DNA of 64,000 nucleotides from Spirosoma oryzicola (lineage in GTDB: Bacteria > Bacteroidota > Bacteroidia > Cytophagales > Spirosomataceae): the NCBI RefSeq assembly GCF_021233055.1, contig NZ_CP089538.1, positions 229,501 to 293,500 on the forward strand, given 5' to 3'. Position 1 is the stretch's first letter, and every line of letters begins with the position of its first letter. Below the pieces are notes generated by a model. That model made no database searches, was not told the DNA's origin, and worked only from the letters and a program-made list of their open reading frames with translations. The position numbers and the translations under genes were made by a program. Below, piece after piece: positions 62,905-64,000 of the stretch.

Positions 62905-64000
62905 TTAATAGCCCGGATTCTGATCTTTTTGCGAGAGCTTACTGTTGTTGTCCAACTCCTGTTGTGGAATCGGTAGCAACTCCTGCTTGCCTTTAGCGAA
63001 GTAAGAAATAGGCTCGGTTTTAAGCTTGTTCTGAGCCCGCCAACGCAAAAGGTCGCGGTTCCGGATTTGCTCACCGCCCTGTTCGACCCGCTTCTCGTGA
63101 ACAATCGCTCGGAACACTTCATCCTTGCTATTCACCGGGTAGTTTGTGGTCGGATAGGCGGGCATGGCTACGCTCTTACGCGCCCGAACCTGGTTAAGCA
63201 AGGCAATAGCGTTCGCTGTGCTACCCGTTTCGTTTTCGGCTTCAGCCATCATCAGCAGCACCTCCGCGTAACGGATAATTCGCATATTGATTCCTGACGT
63301 ATAGAACGTTTCGTTGTTTTTATACATCGCCGTGTACTTGCGCCAGCTTATCTTCTGCGCCGTTCCGTTGAAATTGGACGTGTTGCCCTGCACCTGCGAC
63401 TCCATCAGCGTATTAGCGCCGTTGTTATAGGTATCGCCAATGAAATAAAAATTGTATTTCAAGCGGGGGTCCGTTTTAGCATCGCCTTTAGCGGTGTTTT
63501 CAAATTCGCCGATCAGGCCATCGGATGGAATCAGGTTGCGCCAGCCAATGGCCGAGTACTCCTGGCTTCGCGTCATCGTTTCGTTAGCTCCGCCATCATT
63601 GCCGTCGCCATCCCAGTTGAAGTCGCCAATTTTAGAGAACCCAATTTCAAAAATAGATTCCGAATTAAATTCCGTCTCTTCAATGAAATTGTCGTTGTAC
63701 TCGTCGGTCAGCTTATACAAGCCTGAGCTAATGATCTGCTGAAGCTGGGTTTTTGCATTGGCATAATCGCCTTTTTGCATGTACACCCGGGCGAGCAGTG
63801 CCTGAGCCGCTCCCTTCGTTGCCCGACCGAGATCGGCTCCGCTAAAGCTAGCAGGAAGATCGGCCTGAATAGCCTGTAAGTCGGTGATGAGCAAATTATA
63901 GATCTCATCGACCGTTGCTCTTGCCTTCGTTCCGGAGGTACTCTCGACGTATTCGGTGTAAAGCGGAACCCCGCCCCAAAGCGTCACCAGATCGAAATAC
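62905..64000 (-). CDS. SusD/RagB outer-membrane nutrient-binding protein (5' end cut by window)
   Basis: The C-terminal 364 residues of a SusD-like lipoprotein: TPR-like helices (DYANAKTQLQQIISSGLYKLTDEY, in parts), then RYAEVLLMMAEAENETGST, NQVRARKSV and ERRVEQGG-type EKRVEQGGEQIRNRDLLRWR with ending LSQKDQNPGY. The frame stays open to base 64000, so the signal peptide and N-terminus lie beyond. Partner of a TonB-dependent SusC expected just upstream, not in view. Binds oligosaccharide or peptide at the cell surface. Confidence 0.93.
   Translation of the reverse strand, partial: YFDLVTLWGGVPLYTEYVESTSGTKARATVDEIYNLLITDLQAIQADLPASFSGADLGRATKGAAQALLARVYMQKGDYANAKTQLQQIISSGLYKLTDEYNDNFIEETEFNSESIFEIGFSKIGDFNWDGDGNDGGANETMTRSQEYSAIGWRNLIPSDGLIGEFENTAKGDAKTDPRLKYNFYFIGDTYNNGANTLMESQVQGNTSNFNGTAQKISWRKYTAMYKNNETFYTSGINMRIIRYAEVLLMMAEAENETGSTANAIALLNQVRARKSVAMPAYPTTNYPVNSKDEVFRAIVHEKRVEQGGEQIRNRDLLRWRAQNKLKTEPISYFAKGKQELLPIPQQELDNNSKLSQKDQNPGY

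Overview
The window looks like a chromosomal segment of a free-living Bacteroidota, most likely Cytophagales of the Spirosoma type. This is inferred from the gene families: SusD/RagB with an FG-GAP/UnbV lipoprotein, type IX secretion (T9SS) C-terminal sorting domains, rpmG-DUF4295-ftsY-rimO gene order, BshC, a NagZ/beta-lactamase-like fusion and MerR/CruF carotenoid genes. Promoters also fit, with TTG/TTTG and TAnnTTTG elements roughly 17-23 bp apart and short leaders. No rRNA, CRISPR array, prophage or intact insertion sequence is visible. Two tRNA genes are present (His GTG, Leu CAG).

Layout. 1-3648: 3' part of thiL, a small lipoprotein, a cytochrome b5-like protein, an N-acetylglucosamine-kinase-type ATPase and a PaaE-like flavin/2Fe-2S reductase. 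3767-6275: a BlaI/M56 antirepressor pair with two operator-like dyads upstream; the M56 protein has a coiled-coil tail where BlaR1 would have a penicillin sensor. 6442-8562: oligoendopeptidase F and a small lipoprotein. 8787-15404: a seven-gene glycan locus (epimerase-like protein, GT-C membrane protein, cytosolic beta-propeller, oxygenase-like protein, two GT2 enzymes), followed by a membrane protein and a YheT hydrolase. 16958-18834: a CarH-like MerR/B12 regulator next to a CruF-type carotenoid hydratase and tRNA-His. 18937-29048: SOD, TadA, a giant T9SS adhesin-like protein with ten Ig-like repeats, a GH3/serine-hydrolase fusion and two small exported proteins.

29261-34466: a histidine kinase/response regulator pair, hemB-pyrC (overlapping ATGA) and tRNA-Leu. 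34845-37700: a soluble multi-PAS histidine kinase. 37808-45954: a minus-strand block of housekeeping genes (asd, 5-FTHF cyclo-ligase, bshC, rimO, ftsY, DUF4295, rpmG), with three accessory envelope genes placed between ftsY and rimO. 46142-53377: a solitary nuoD, hpt, a TPR protein, an Lrp regulator, a DUF2256 mini-protein, a GHL10-type lipoprotein and ispH. 53497-56746: a flavin-reductase-like protein, a lipoprotein, a PLDc_N-like mini-membrane protein and a DoxX-like protein, with MITE-like inverted repeats between them. 56776-64000: a GH3-auxin-type adenylate-forming enzyme, a GDPD, an FG-GAP/UnbV lipoprotein and a SusD homologue cut by the window edge, forming the tail of a nutrient-uptake locus.

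The parts most worth following up are the 8.8-15.4 kb glycan cassette (an epimerase lacking its catalytic Tyr, a secretion-signal-free GH43-like propeller, and an oxygenase-like protein with an HWH...H metal site), the light/B12-type carotenoid module, the M56 receptor with a coiled-coil sensor tail, and several long, near-perfect inverted repeats between convergent genes.
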